Assembly: GCF_001509475.1 (NCBI RefSeq)
Contig: NZ_LLZG01000142.1
Span: 1 to 64,000, forward strand
Direction of reading: 5' to 3'
Source of the DNA: Streptomyces regalis
GTDB taxonomy: Bacteria > Actinomycetota > Actinomycetes > Streptomycetales > Streptomycetaceae
Length of the DNA stretch: 64,000 nucleotides
Shown here: positions 8,430 through 15,974 of the stretch, one piece after another
Layout: each line of letters starts with the position of its first letter
Numbering within the stretch: position 1 is the stretch's first letter
Position numbers and translations under genes: made by a program
The notes under the pieces: generated by a model
What the model saw: only the letters and a program-made list of their open reading frames with translations
The model's database searches: none
What the model was told of the DNA's origin: nothing

Positions 8430-8552
8430 TCACGCCCACAGCAGCAGCGCCGTCCACTCCAGCGCAACGAGCACCGCGAGTGGCCACAGCGGGCGTCGGC
8501 GCTGCCGCTCGTCGCTCACGCCGATCGGCCGTGCGGCGGGGTCCTGCCACAT
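8430..8552 (-). CDS. Possible 40-aa single-span membrane peptide
   Basis: A short frame reads MWQDPAARPIG…RQRRRPLWPLAVLVALEWTALLLWA. A charged N-terminus is followed by one hydrophobic helix (about residues 24-40), and GAGGG lies 5 nt before the ATG. It sits in an otherwise gene-free 350-nt gap between two genes encoding membrane proteins. The peptide resembles nothing I recognise. The remaining part of the gap (8553-8726) shows no gene. It could be a real small protein or the remnant of a larger one. Confidence 0.35.
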   Translation of the reverse strand: MWQDPAARPIGVSDERQRRRPLWPLAVLVALEWTALLLWA

Positions 8553-8726
8553 GGCCACCCTCGAAGCCCGCCGAACAGCGCCGGCCCACCGGCCGGCGCA
8601 TCGGCCGCCGGCAGGGCGGCCAGGACAACGGACGCCCGCAACCGCACCGGCGGCAGCGGCTGACGTGGGGCGTACTCGTCGCTTCCCAGACCGCTCGGAC
8701 CGGCAAGCCCCTCGCCCGCACGCCCC

Positions 8727-9428
8727 TCAGGACATCGCCAGCAGAATCACCAGCAACACAGCCCCCGCAACCGCCGGCCCGACCACCTCGTAGGCCCACC
8801 GCACGGTCACCTCACCCTGCGCGGACTCGGCTGTCTCCCGGTTCTCCAGCAGTTCGCGCAGGTCGTCCATGACCTTGTCGGTCTCGGCCCGCATCGGCCC
8901 ATCCGCGTCGGCATCCCCTCGCGGTGCCCCGAACCCGAGCCCTCCGAGCCCCATGCCCCCGCCCGCGCGGCCACCCCGCTCACCCCGCGCGGCAGCGCTC
9001 CGCTCCGCGGCCGCCCGGGCCGACCGGCGCGCCGCCTTCTTGCGGGCCCGCAACGAGACCGGGACCGCCCAGAGCTGGAACTTGGTGCCGGACTTGGTGA
9101 CGGCCTCGTTCGAGTATCCGGACCGGAGTGAGGCGATCTGCCCCCAGGGCAGCACGATCACGCGGAGCGGGTTGCGGATGCGCAGCCGGTCCTCGTTGGC
9201 GTAGACGGCGGGGCGCAGGGTGAACGCGGAGACCAGCGGCACGATCAGGATCAGCGCCGCGAGCGCCAGCCACTGGGTGCGCCCCTCGCCCCGTACCAGC
9301 GCGTCGACGCCCAGCCAGAGCACGATGGCCAGCAGGGCGACGCCGCCGACGATGCCCATGGGCGAGCGGAAGACCCGGTCCTTCGAGGCGGGGTCCGGGG
9401 TGGGGGGCTGGTGCTCCGGGGTCGTCAT
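8727..9428 (-). CDS. PH-like domain membrane protein
   Basis: 233 aa. Two N-terminal hydrophobic helices (about 25-45 and 52-70) precede a bacterial PH-like domain (LRPAVYANEDRLRIRNPLRVIVLPWGQIASLRSGYSNEAV…LWAVPV). This is the PF10756-like arrangement common in actinobacteria. A charged Ala/Arg/Gly-rich linker leads to a final transmembrane helix (VGPAVAGAVLLVILLAMS). The specific function is unknown. CACAAT at 9436-9441 lies 7 nt before the ATG, so translation is probably leaderless. It is divergent from deoC and shares that 107-nt intergenic region, so the operator there might also touch its promoter. Confidence 0.8.
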   Translation of the reverse strand: MTTPEHQPPTPDPASKDRVFRSPMGIVGGVALLAIVLWLGVDALVRGEGRTQWLALAALILIVPLVSAFTLRPAVYANEDRLRIRNPLRVIVLPWGQIASLRSGYSNEAVTKSGTKFQLWAVPVSLRARKKAARRSARAAAERSAAARGERGGRAGGGMGLGGLGFGAPRGDADADGPMRAETDKVMDDLRELLENRETAESAQGEVTVRWAYEVVGPAVAGAVLLVILLAMS

Positions 9429-9509
9429 GGCCCCGATTGTGCCCGACGCCTCGGACGGCGCTCATACGCACCACCCCCGCACAAGATGAGCATCCGGGCC
9501 TGTACAGCC

Positions 9510-9523
9510 GCTACGCGCGTAGA
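9510..9523. promoter_or_regulatory. Palindromic operator, nucleoside regulon, deoC site
   Basis: GCTACGCGCGTAGA contains the perfect 12-mer CTACGCGCGTAG. It fills the spacer between a plausible -35 (TGTACA, 9501-9506) and -10 (TATGCT, 9524-9529) of the deoC promoter, an ideal place for a repressor. Confidence 0.8.
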
Positions 9524-9535
9524 TATGCTCGTCTG

Positions 9536-10504
9536 GTGACCATGCCCACCAATGCATCTGCCGCAGCTCACGCCCTCACGGACGTCACCGCGTCCGACAG
9601 CACGCTGCGCCGCTTCCTTCACGGGCTGCCCGGCGTCGACGCGGTCGGCCTGGAGGGGCGGGCCGCGTCCCTCGGTACCCGTTCCATCAAGACGACCGCC
9701 AAGGCGTACGCCATCGACCTCGCCATCTCGATGGTCGACCTGACGACGCTGGAAGGCGCGGACACCCCGGGCAAGGTCCGGGCGCTCGGCGCCAAGGCGG
9801 TCCACCCCGACCCGACCGACCGGACGACCCCCGCGACGGCGGCCGTCTGCGTCTATCCCGACATGGTGGCCACCGCCAAGGAGGCCGTCGCCGGCTCGAC
9901 CGTGAAGGTCGCCTCCGTCGCCACCGCCTTCCCGGCGGGCCGCGCCCCGCTCACCGTGAAGCTGGCGGACGTCCGCGAGGCCGTCGCCGCCGGTGCCGAC
10001 GAGATCGACATGGTCATCGACCGCGGGGCGTTCCTCGCGGGGAACTACATGAAGGTGTACGACGAGATCGTCGCCGTGAAGGAGGCCTGCGGGACCAGCG
10101 CCCGCCTCAAGGTCATCTTCGAGACCGGCGAGCTGTCGACGTACGACAACATCCGCCGCGCGAGCTGGCTCGGCATGCTGGCCGGGGCGGACTTCATCAA
10201 GACGTCCACCGGCAAGGTCGCCGTCAACGCCACCCCCGCCAACACGCTCCTTATGCTGGAAGCGGTACGCGACTTCCGCACCCAGACCGGCATCCAGGTG
10301 GGTGTGAAGCCGGCCGGCGGGATCAGGACGACCAAGGACGCCATCAAGTTCCTCGTCCTGGTCAACGAGACCGCGGGCGAGGACTGGCTGGACAACCACT
10401 GGTTCCGCTTCGGCGCCTCCTCGCTCCTGAACGACCTGCTGATGCAGCGTCAGAAGCTGGCCACCGGCCGCTACTCCGGCCCCGACTACGTGACGGTGGA
10501 CTGA
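9536..10504 (+). CDS. deoC: Deoxyribose-phosphate aldolase
   Basis: Cleaves 2-deoxyribose 5-phosphate to acetaldehyde and glyceraldehyde 3-phosphate. The TIM-barrel enzyme shows DEIDMVIDRGAFLAGNY and the Schiff-base motif FIKTSTGK with Lys222. At 322 aa it is longer than the E. coli enzyme (259 aa) because of an N-terminal extension, as in other actinobacteria. Start: GTG 9536 lies 6 nt after TATGCT (9524-9529), which makes a leaderless mRNA likely. ATG 9542, two codons later, is the usual alternative. The next gene, an aldehyde dehydrogenase, starts 5 nt after the stop and could oxidise the acetaldehyde produced. The nucleoside-regulon operator sits in the promoter. Confidence 0.95.
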   Translation: MTMPTNASAAAHALTDVTASDSTLRRFLHGLPGVDAVGLEGRAASLGTRSIKTTAKAYAIDLAISMVDLTTLEGADTPGKVRALGAKAVHPDPTDRTTPATAAVCVYPDMVATAKEAVAGSTVKVASVATAFPAGRAPLTVKLADVREAVAAGADEIDMVIDRGAFLAGNYMKVYDEIVAVKEACGTSARLKVIFETGELSTYDNIRRASWLGMLAGADFIKTSTGKVAVNATPANTLLMLEAVRDFRTQTGIQVGVKPAGGIRTTKDAIKFLVLVNETAGEDWLDNHWFRFGASSLLNDLLMQRQKLATGRYSGPDYVTVD

Positions 10505-10509
10505 TCACC

Positions 10510-11946
10510 ATGGCATCGGTATTCACATACGCACCGGCCCCCGAGTCCCGCGGAATCGTCGACATCGCGCCCTCGTACGGCCTGTTCATCGACGGCGAGT
10601 TCGTGGAAGCGGCCGACGGCAAGGTCTTCAAGACCGTCTCCCCGTCCACCGAGGAGGTTCTCTCCGAGGTAGCCCAGGCCGGCGAGGCGGACGTGGAGCG
10701 CGCCGTGCAGGCCGCCCGCAAGGCCTTCGCGAAGTGGTCGGCGCTGCCCGGCTCCGAGCGCGCGAAGTACCTGTTCCGCATCGCCCGGATCATCCAGGAG
10801 CGCAGCCGCGAGCTGGCCGTCCTGGAGACGCTGGACAACGGCAAGCCCATCAAGGAGACCCGCGACGCCGACCTCCCCCTGGTCGCCGCGCACTTCTTCT
10901 ACTACGCGGGCTGGGCCGACAAGCTGGAGCACGCCGGCTTCGGTGCGAACCCCAAGCCGCTGGGCGTCGCCGGCCAGGTCATCCCCTGGAACTTCCCGCT
11001 GCTGATGCTGGCGTGGAAGATCGCCCCGGCGCTGGCCACCGGCAACACGGTGGTGCTCAAGCCCGCCGAGACGACCCCCCTCTCGGCCCTGTTCTTCGCG
11101 GACATCTGCCGCCAGGCGGGCCTGCCCAAGGGCGTCGTCAACATCCTTCCCGGATACGGCGACACGGGCGCCGCGCTCGTCGCGCACCCGGACGTGAACA
11201 AGGTCGCCTTCACCGGCTCCACGGCCGTCGGCAAGGAGATCGCCCGCACGGTCGCAGGCAGCCGCAAGAAGCTCACCCTGGAACTGGGCGGCAAGGGCGC
11301 CAACATCGTCTTCGACGACGCCCCCCTCGACCAGGCCGTCGAAGGCATCGTGAACGGCATCTTCTTCAACCAGGGCCAGGTCTGCTGCGCGGGCAGCCGC
11401 CTCCTGGTCCAGGAGTCGATCCAGGACGAGCTGCTGGAGTCCCTCAAGCGCCGCCTGTCGACCCTCCGCCTCGGCGACCCCCTGGACAAGAACACCGACA
11501 TCGGCGCGATCAACTCCGCGGAGCAGCTCTCCCGCATCACCTCGCTCGTCGAGCAGGGCGAGGCGGAGGGCGCCGAGCGCTGGTCCCCGGCGTGCGAGAT
11601 CCCGTCCTCCGGCTACTGGTTCGCCCCGACGCTCTTCACGAACGTCACCCAGGCGCACCGGATCGCCCGCGACGAGATCTTCGGCCCGGTCCTGTCGGTC
11701 CTCACCTTCCGCACCCCGGACGAGGCCGTCGCCAAGGCCAACAACACGCAGTACGGCCTGTCGGCGGGCATCTGGACGGAGAAGGGGTCGCGGATCCTGG
11801 CCGTGGCGGGCAAGCTCCGCGCAGGCGTCGTCTGGTCCAACACGTTCAACAAGTTCGACCCGACCTCGCCGTTCGGCGGCTACAAGGAGTCGGGCTTCGG
11901 CCGCGAGGGCGGCCGCCACGGCCTGGAGGCGTACCTCGATGTCTGA
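10510..11946 (+). CDS. Aldehyde dehydrogenase (full-length, catalytic)
   Basis: NAD(P)-dependent oxidation of an aldehyde to its acid. 478 aa with complete ALDH features: GQVIPWNFPLLM, cofactor loop FTGSTAVGKEIA, ELGGKGANIVF with the general base Glu258, and FNQGQVCCAGSR with the catalytic Cys292. It is translationally linked to deoC (5-nt gap) and to the next gene (8-nt overlap), so the three form one operon. Acetaldehyde from DeoC is the obvious substrate by context. The closest relatives I recall are ALDH16-like proteins, in which a second, catalytically dead ALDH domain is fused. Here that partner is a separate gene. Confidence 0.92.
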   Translation: MASVFTYAPAPESRGIVDIAPSYGLFIDGEFVEAADGKVFKTVSPSTEEVLSEVAQAGEADVERAVQAARKAFAKWSALPGSERAKYLFRIARIIQERSRELAVLETLDNGKPIKETRDADLPLVAAHFFYYAGWADKLEHAGFGANPKPLGVAGQVIPWNFPLLMLAWKIAPALATGNTVVLKPAETTPLSALFFADICRQAGLPKGVVNILPGYGDTGAALVAHPDVNKVAFTGSTAVGKEIARTVAGSRKKLTLELGGKGANIVFDDAPLDQAVEGIVNGIFFNQGQVCCAGSRLLVQESIQDELLESLKRRLSTLRLGDPLDKNTDIGAINSAEQLSRITSLVEQGEAEGAERWSPACEIPSSGYWFAPTLFTNVTQAHRIARDEIFGPVLSVLTFRTPDEAVAKANNTQYGLSAGIWTEKGSRILAVAGKLRAGVVWSNTFNKFDPTSPFGGYKESGFGREGGRHGLEAYLDV

Positions 11947-12838
11947 GAAGTCCGAGCAGCAGCGACTTGGTGTCTTCAAGACCTACAAGCTGTACGTCGG
12001 CGGGAAGTTCCCGCGTTCCGAGAGCGGCCGGGTGTACGAGGTGACGGACTCGAAGGGCAAGTGGCTGGCCAACGCGCCGCTGTCGTCACGCAAGGACGCC
12101 CGTGACGCGGTGGTCGCCGCCCGCAAGGCGTTCGGCGCCTGGTCGGGGGCCACGGCCTACAACCGGGGCCAGATCCTCTACCGCATCGCCGAGATGCTGG
12201 AGGGCCGCCGCGACCAGTACGTCCGTGAAGTGGCCGACGCGGAGGGCCTGTCGAAGTCGAAGGCGGGCTCCGTCGTGGACGCGGCGATCGACCGCTGGGT
12301 CTGGTACGCGGGCTGGACCGACAAGATCGCCCAGGTGGTCGGCGGCGGAAACCCGGTCGCGGGCCCGTTCTTCAACCTCTCCTCCCCGGAGCCGACGGGC
12401 GTGGTGGCCGTCCTGGCCCCGCAGGAGTCGTCCTTCCTGGGCCTGGTCTCGGTCGTCGCCCCGGTGATCGCCACCGGCAACACGGCGATCGTGGTGGCGT
12501 CCGAGAAGTCCCCGCTCCCGGCCCTCTCCCTCGGCGAGGTCCTGGCCACTTCCGACCTCCCCGGCGGTGTCGTCAACGTCCTCTCCGGCCGTACGGCGGA
12601 GATCGCGGCGCCGCTGGCCGCGCACCAGGACGTCAACGCGATCGACCTCGCGGGCGCCGACGAGGTACTGGCGAAGGAGCTGGAGATCGCCGCGGCGGAC
12701 AACCTGAAGCGCGTCCTGCGTCCACAGCCTGTGGATTACGCGGCCACGCCGGGCATCGACCGTATGACGGCGTTCCTGGAGACGAAGACCGTCTGGCACC
12801 CCACGGGGTCGCTGGGCGCGTCGGGCTCGTCGTACTGA
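11939..12838 (+). CDS. Half-length aldehyde dehydrogenase homologue without catalytic cysteine
   Basis: 299 aa, about 60 percent of an ALDH. It keeps the N-terminal segment (YKLYVGGKFPRSESGRVYEV, ARDAVVAARKAFGAWS, WYAGWTDKIAQ) and the Rossmann-like cofactor part up to PGGVVNVLSGR, but the EL-G-G-K and Q-x-C-C segments are missing, so it cannot be an active dehydrogenase by itself. The C-terminus is short and ends WHPTGSLGASGSSY. Its start overlaps the preceding ALDH by 8 nt. The arrangement mirrors ALDH16, where an inactive second ALDH domain follows the active one. A structural or regulatory subunit is the likeliest role. A strong terminator follows. Confidence 0.85.
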   Translation: MSEKSEQQRLGVFKTYKLYVGGKFPRSESGRVYEVTDSKGKWLANAPLSSRKDARDAVVAARKAFGAWSGATAYNRGQILYRIAEMLEGRRDQYVREVADAEGLSKSKAGSVVDAAIDRWVWYAGWTDKIAQVVGGGNPVAGPFFNLSSPEPTGVVAVLAPQESSFLGLVSVVAPVIATGNTAIVVASEKSPLPALSLGEVLATSDLPGGVVNVLSGRTAEIAAPLAAHQDVNAIDLAGADEVLAKELEIAAADNLKRVLRPQPVDYAATPGIDRMTAFLETKTVWHPTGSLGASGSSY

Positions 12839-12871
12839 GGTCCGACGGGCACCCGGCGGGCACCGAGACCG

Positions 12872-12913
12872 GAGAGCCGCGTTTCCCCTCCGTCCAGGGG
12901 AAACGCGGCTCTC
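12872..12913 (+). terminator. Terminator of the deoC-ALDH operon
   Basis: A perfect 18-bp stem (12872-12889 with 12896-12913, core GAGCCGCGTTTCCCC) and a 6-nt loop begin 33 nt after the operon's last stop codon. There is no U-tract, as is usual in Streptomyces. Confidence 0.85.
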
Positions 12914-13041
12914 TGCCACGCCGCCCTTCCGATGCACAGGGTGATCACTCCGACACGAAGGGCAGCGGGGATGTGACGCGCGCTTCAAAGGCGGTACGCG
13001 GGGTCGTCCCCTGACCCGGCGATGCCTCACACTGGTGTCCC

Positions 13042-13677
13042 GTGAGTTCCCAATCGCCCATACCGACGCGAGTCGTGCTGCTCTGCGGCCCCTCCGGCTC
13101 CGGCAAGTCCCTCCTCGCGGCCCGTTCCGGTCTTCCGGTGCTACGGCTCGACGACTTCTACAAAGAGGGCGACGACCCGACCCTGCCGCAGGTCCCCGGG
13201 AGCTCCGACATCGACTGGGACCACCCCGACTCGTGGGACGCCGACACGGCCGTGGCGGCGATCACGGAGCTGTGCCGCACGGGCCGTACGAACGTTCCGC
13301 TGTACGACATCTCGCTCAGCGCGCGCACCGGCGAGGAGTCCGTCGAGGTCGGCCGTACCCCGCTGTTCATCGCGGAGGGCATCTTCGCGGCCGAGATCGT
13401 GAGCCGCTGCCGGGAACTCGGCGTGCTGGCCGACGCGCTGTGCCTGAGCCGCGGCCCGGTGAAGACCTTCCGCCGCCGCTTCGTGCGCGACCTGAAGGAG
13501 GGCCGCAAGTCGGTCCCGTTCCTCCTGCGCCGCGGCTGGCGCCTGATGCGTCTGGAGCGCTCGATCATCGCCCACCAGACCGCGCTCGGCGCCCACACCT
13601 GCGACCGGGACGAGGCCCTCGGCCGCCTCACCGCGGCCGCGGCGGGGCGCTGCCCGGCGGCGACTCCGGCCACCTGA
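13042..13677 (+). CDS. Uridine kinase-like P-loop protein
   Basis: 211 aa. A Walker A motif GPSGSGKS lies near the N-terminus, followed by LPVLRLDDFYKEGDDPTLP, the substrate-side DDFY motif of uridine/phosphoribulokinase-type enzymes. DWDHPDSWD, PLYDISLSART and LFIAEGIFAAEIV (Walker B-like) complete the fold. The expected reaction is phosphorylation of uridine or cytidine with ATP or GTP, which suits the nucleoside neighbourhood. The family is broad and the substrate is inferred. GTG 13042 has no clear Shine-Dalgarno and CACACT lies 8 nt upstream, so it may also be leaderless. No CTACGCGCGTAG operator precedes it. Confidence 0.8.
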   Translation: MSSQSPIPTRVVLLCGPSGSGKSLLAARSGLPVLRLDDFYKEGDDPTLPQVPGSSDIDWDHPDSWDADTAVAAITELCRTGRTNVPLYDISLSARTGEESVEVGRTPLFIAEGIFAAEIVSRCRELGVLADALCLSRGPVKTFRRRFVRDLKEGRKSVPFLLRRGWRLMRLERSIIAHQTALGAHTCDRDEALGRLTAAAAGRCPAATPAT

Positions 13678-13737
13678 ACGAACACGGCGCCTTCTCCGTC
13701 GTAGGACCGGAAAACGGTCCCCGTGGAAAGGAAGCCG

Positions 13738-14094
13738 ATGATCACCCACCTGCGTACCGGCCGACGGTTGCTCCTGTCAGCCCTGCTCCTCGCGGGGGCC
13801 GTCGGCTGCGCGGGGTCGGGGGGCGGCATGTCGGGCGGTGAGGCCGCGGCCTCCTGCTCAGGGTTGGTGACGTACGACAACCGCGGCTATCTGCCCACCA
13901 CGGACACGGACTTCACCGTGGGCGAGCGGCTCGGCACCGCGACGATCGTGGAGTGCGACGACACCCCGAACGACCCCGGGGTCGGCATTCCGGAGAGCAG
14001 GACCGGCGCGTACACGGTCAGGGGAAGCGATCCGGCCGACGCCATCGCCGTCGGCGACTCGGCCGCCGAAGCGCGCCTGATGAAGGTTCGCTGA
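13738..14094 (+). CDS. Small secreted lipoprotein, function unknown
   Basis: 118 aa. The N-terminus MITHLRTGRRLLLSALLLAGAVGC is a signal peptide ending in a lipobox-like AVGC, so the mature protein is probably lipid-anchored outside the membrane after Cys24. A Gly/Ser-rich linker is followed by a single small domain (SGLVTYDNRGYLPTTDTDFTVGERLGTATIVECDD…DPADAIAVGDSAAEARLMKVR). The two Cys residues flanking this domain could form a disulfide. GGAAAGGAAG lies just upstream of the ATG. The domain resembles a Streptomyces DUF family (DUF6281-like, from memory). It is convergent with sigQ. The 180-nt gap between them (14095-14274) is G/C low-complexity and shows no gene. Confidence 0.7.
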   Translation: MITHLRTGRRLLLSALLLAGAVGCAGSGGGMSGGEAAASCSGLVTYDNRGYLPTTDTDFTVGERLGTATIVECDDTPNDPGVGIPESRTGAYTVRGSDPADAIAVGDSAAEARLMKVR

Positions 14095-14274
14095 CCGCAC
14101 AGCGAAGCGGGACTGGACGGACCCCCCGGCCCTCCAGCCCCGCTCACGTTGTGCCCCACCGCTGTCCCCCGTGGTGGAGCATCCCCCGTGTTTCCCCCGT
14201 AGGTCCCCCGTGGGCCCCCCAGCCCCCGTGGGTCCCCCCACTTGTTACCGCTCCCCTTCGGTCCCCCCGGACCT

Positions 14275-15045
14275 TCAGGCGACGAGCTCCCCGAAGGCGT
14301 CCTCCTCGTCACGGCCGAAGCTGAGGACCTCGTCCTCGCGCAGCCGGCGGAGCGACCGCCAGATGCTGGACTTCACCGTGCCGACACTGATGTCGAGGAT
14401 CTCCGCGATCTCCGGGTCGGTGCGGCCCTCGTAGTAACGAAGGACCAGCATCGTGCGCTGGAGTTCGGGGAGCCGAGCCAGCGCCTGCCACAGGACCGCG
14501 CGCAGCTCGGTGCCGCGCATCGCGTCCGTGTCGCCGGGCGTCTCCGGCAGTTCCTCGGTCGGGTATTCGTTCAGCTTGCGGCGGCGCCACGCGCTGATGT
14601 GCAGGTTGGTCATGGTGCGGCGGAGGTATCCGCCGACCGCGGCCTTGTCGCTGATCCGGTCCCAGGCCCGGTATGTCGAGAAGAGGGCGCTCTGCAGGAG
14701 GTCCTCGGCCTCGAAGCGGTCACCGGTCAGGTGGTAGGCGGTTGCGTACAGGGAGGCGCGGCGCTCCTGGACGTAGGCGGTGAACTCCGCCTCCGACAGC
14801 GAGCGACGCCGCTCCCCCGAGTCCTCCCTGTACGCGGCTCCCCCGACCGTGCCCATAGCGGCTACCGCCGCGGGCTCCCCCGTGAAACCGTCCACCACCG
14901 TCATGTACGTGGTGTGCTGACGCCCGGTGCCGCGAGCGCACCCCCGCCCGCTCACGGCACCGGACTTCTCGGAACCCCGGCCCCCGTTCACGTCGTGCAG
15001 ACGCGTGATCACTGCGCTGGTGCTGGTGCCGTGCAGCGTGTTCAT
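14275..15045 (-). CDS. sigQ: SigE-family ECF sigma factor SigQ
   Basis: 256 aa. Region 2 reads EFTAYVQERRASLYATAYHLTGDRFEAEDLLQSALFSTYRAW and region 4 reads ALARLPELQRTMLVLRYYEGRTDPEIAEILDISVGTVKSSIWRSLRRLRE, the SigE-family type of extracytoplasmic-function sigma factors (TIGR02983-like). The N-terminal 80 residues are variable and Gly/Ser-rich. It is divergent from afsQ1, the arrangement described in S. coelicolor, where sigQ is controlled by AfsQ1 and affects antibiotic production under certain nitrogen conditions. An AfsQ1 box lies in the shared intergenic region. The start ATG 15045 has a GGGGGGCG stretch upstream. Other in-frame starts further upstream would run over the AfsQ1 box and are rejected. 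Confidence 0.9.
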   Translation of the reverse strand: MNTLHGTSTSAVITRLHDVNGGRGSEKSGAVSGRGCARGTGRQHTTYMTVVDGFTGEPAAVAAMGTVGGAAYREDSGERRRSLSEAEFTAYVQERRASLYATAYHLTGDRFEAEDLLQSALFSTYRAWDRISDKAAVGGYLRRTMTNLHISAWRRRKLNEYPTEELPETPGDTDAMRGTELRAVLWQALARLPELQRTMLVLRYYEGRTDPEIAEILDISVGTVKSSIWRSLRRLREDEVLSFGRDEEDAFGELVA

Positions 15046-15151
15046 CTCGCGCCCCCCGTCGTGGACTTCCGGTGTTCTGCTTGGTGCGGCTTGCTGTCTT
15101 GCCTGTGCCGAAAAGCTTGCCCGGGCACCTTCATGGACGTGTCCGCCGACT

Positions 15152-15167
15152 GTCACAGACCTGTCAC
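15152..15167. promoter_or_regulatory. AfsQ1 binding box
   Basis: GTCAC-AGACCT-GTCAC matches the published AfsQ1 consensus GTNAC-N6-GTNAC exactly. It is located between the divergent sigQ and afsQ1 genes, 107 nt before the sigQ start and 130 nt before the afsQ1 start, consistent with control of sigQ and autoregulation. Confidence 0.8.
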
Positions 15168-15296
15168 AGGGGCCCGTGTCAGAGGTCGCCCCCAGGCGCC
15201 CGACAGCACAGCCACAGACATAAGCGCTACGTGCGCGTAGCCGTACAGCTCGTACAGGTGTCGAAAGACCGCCTCGCATGGGCCAGAATGACCCCC

Positions 15297-15974
15297 GTGC
15301 CTTCCCTGTTGCTGATCGAGGACGACGACGCCATCCGCACGGCCCTGGAGCTCTCACTGACGCGCCAGGGACACCGTGTGGCCACGGCTGCCACCGGCGA
15401 GGACGGCCTGAAACTGCTGCGTGAGCAGCGGCCGGACCTGATCGTGCTGGACGTGATGCTGCCCGGCATCGACGGCTTCGAGGTGTGCCGGCGCATCCGG
15501 CGCACCGACCAGCTGCCGATCATCCTGCTGACCGCGCGCAGCGACGACATCGACGTCGTGGTCGGACTGGAGTCCGGCGCCGACGACTATGTCGTCAAAC
15601 CCGTCCAGGGGCGGGTCCTCGACGCCCGGATCCGGGCCGTGCTGCGGCGGGGGGAGCGCGAGTCGAACGACGCGGCGACCTACGGCAGCCTGGTCATCGA
15701 CCGTGCCGCGATGACCGTGACGAAGAACGGCGAGGACCTCCAGCTGACCCCGACCGAGCTGCGCCTGCTGCTCGAACTGAGCCGCCGCCCGGGGCAGGCC
15801 CTGTCCCGCCAGCAACTCCTGCGCCTCGTCTGGGAGCACGACTATCTCGGCGACTCGCGCCTCGTCGACGCCTGCGTCCAGCGACTGCGCGCCAAGGTCG
15901 AGGACGTCCCGTCGTCCCCCACCCTGATCCGTACCGTCCGTGGTGTCGGCTACCGCCTGGACGCGCCTCAGTGA
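15297..15974 (+). CDS. afsQ1: AfsQ1 response regulator (OmpR family)
   Basis: 225 aa, the length of S. coelicolor AfsQ1. The receiver domain has the acidic pair Asp9/Asp10, the phosphoacceptor Asp52 (DLIVLDVMLPG), a conserved Thr (LLTAR) and Lys in YVVKPVQ. The C-terminal winged helix is OmpR type (LQLTPTELRLLLELSRRPGQALSRQQLL…VDACVQRLRAKVE…TVRGVGYRL). It acts with the kinase AfsQ2 to activate antibiotic biosynthesis genes and to adjust nitrogen metabolism in competition with GlnR. GTG 15297 follows CAGAAT (15284-15289) by 7 nt, suggesting a leaderless mRNA. ATG 15288 is less likely. Its stop overlaps the afsQ2 start. Confidence 0.95.
   Translation: MPSLLLIEDDDAIRTALELSLTRQGHRVATAATGEDGLKLLREQRPDLIVLDVMLPGIDGFEVCRRIRRTDQLPIILLTARSDDIDVVVGLESGADDYVVKPVQGRVLDARIRAVLRRGERESNDAATYGSLVIDRAAMTVTKNGEDLQLTPTELRLLLELSRRPGQALSRQQLLRLVWEHDYLGDSRLVDACVQRLRAKVEDVPSSPTLIRTVRGVGYRLDAPQ

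Noticed and set aside
15227..15240. CTACGTGCGCGTAG before afsQ1 as a nucleoside-regulon operator
   Set aside because: The half sites are two bases further apart than in the six true sites, and the downstream gene has no nucleoside role.
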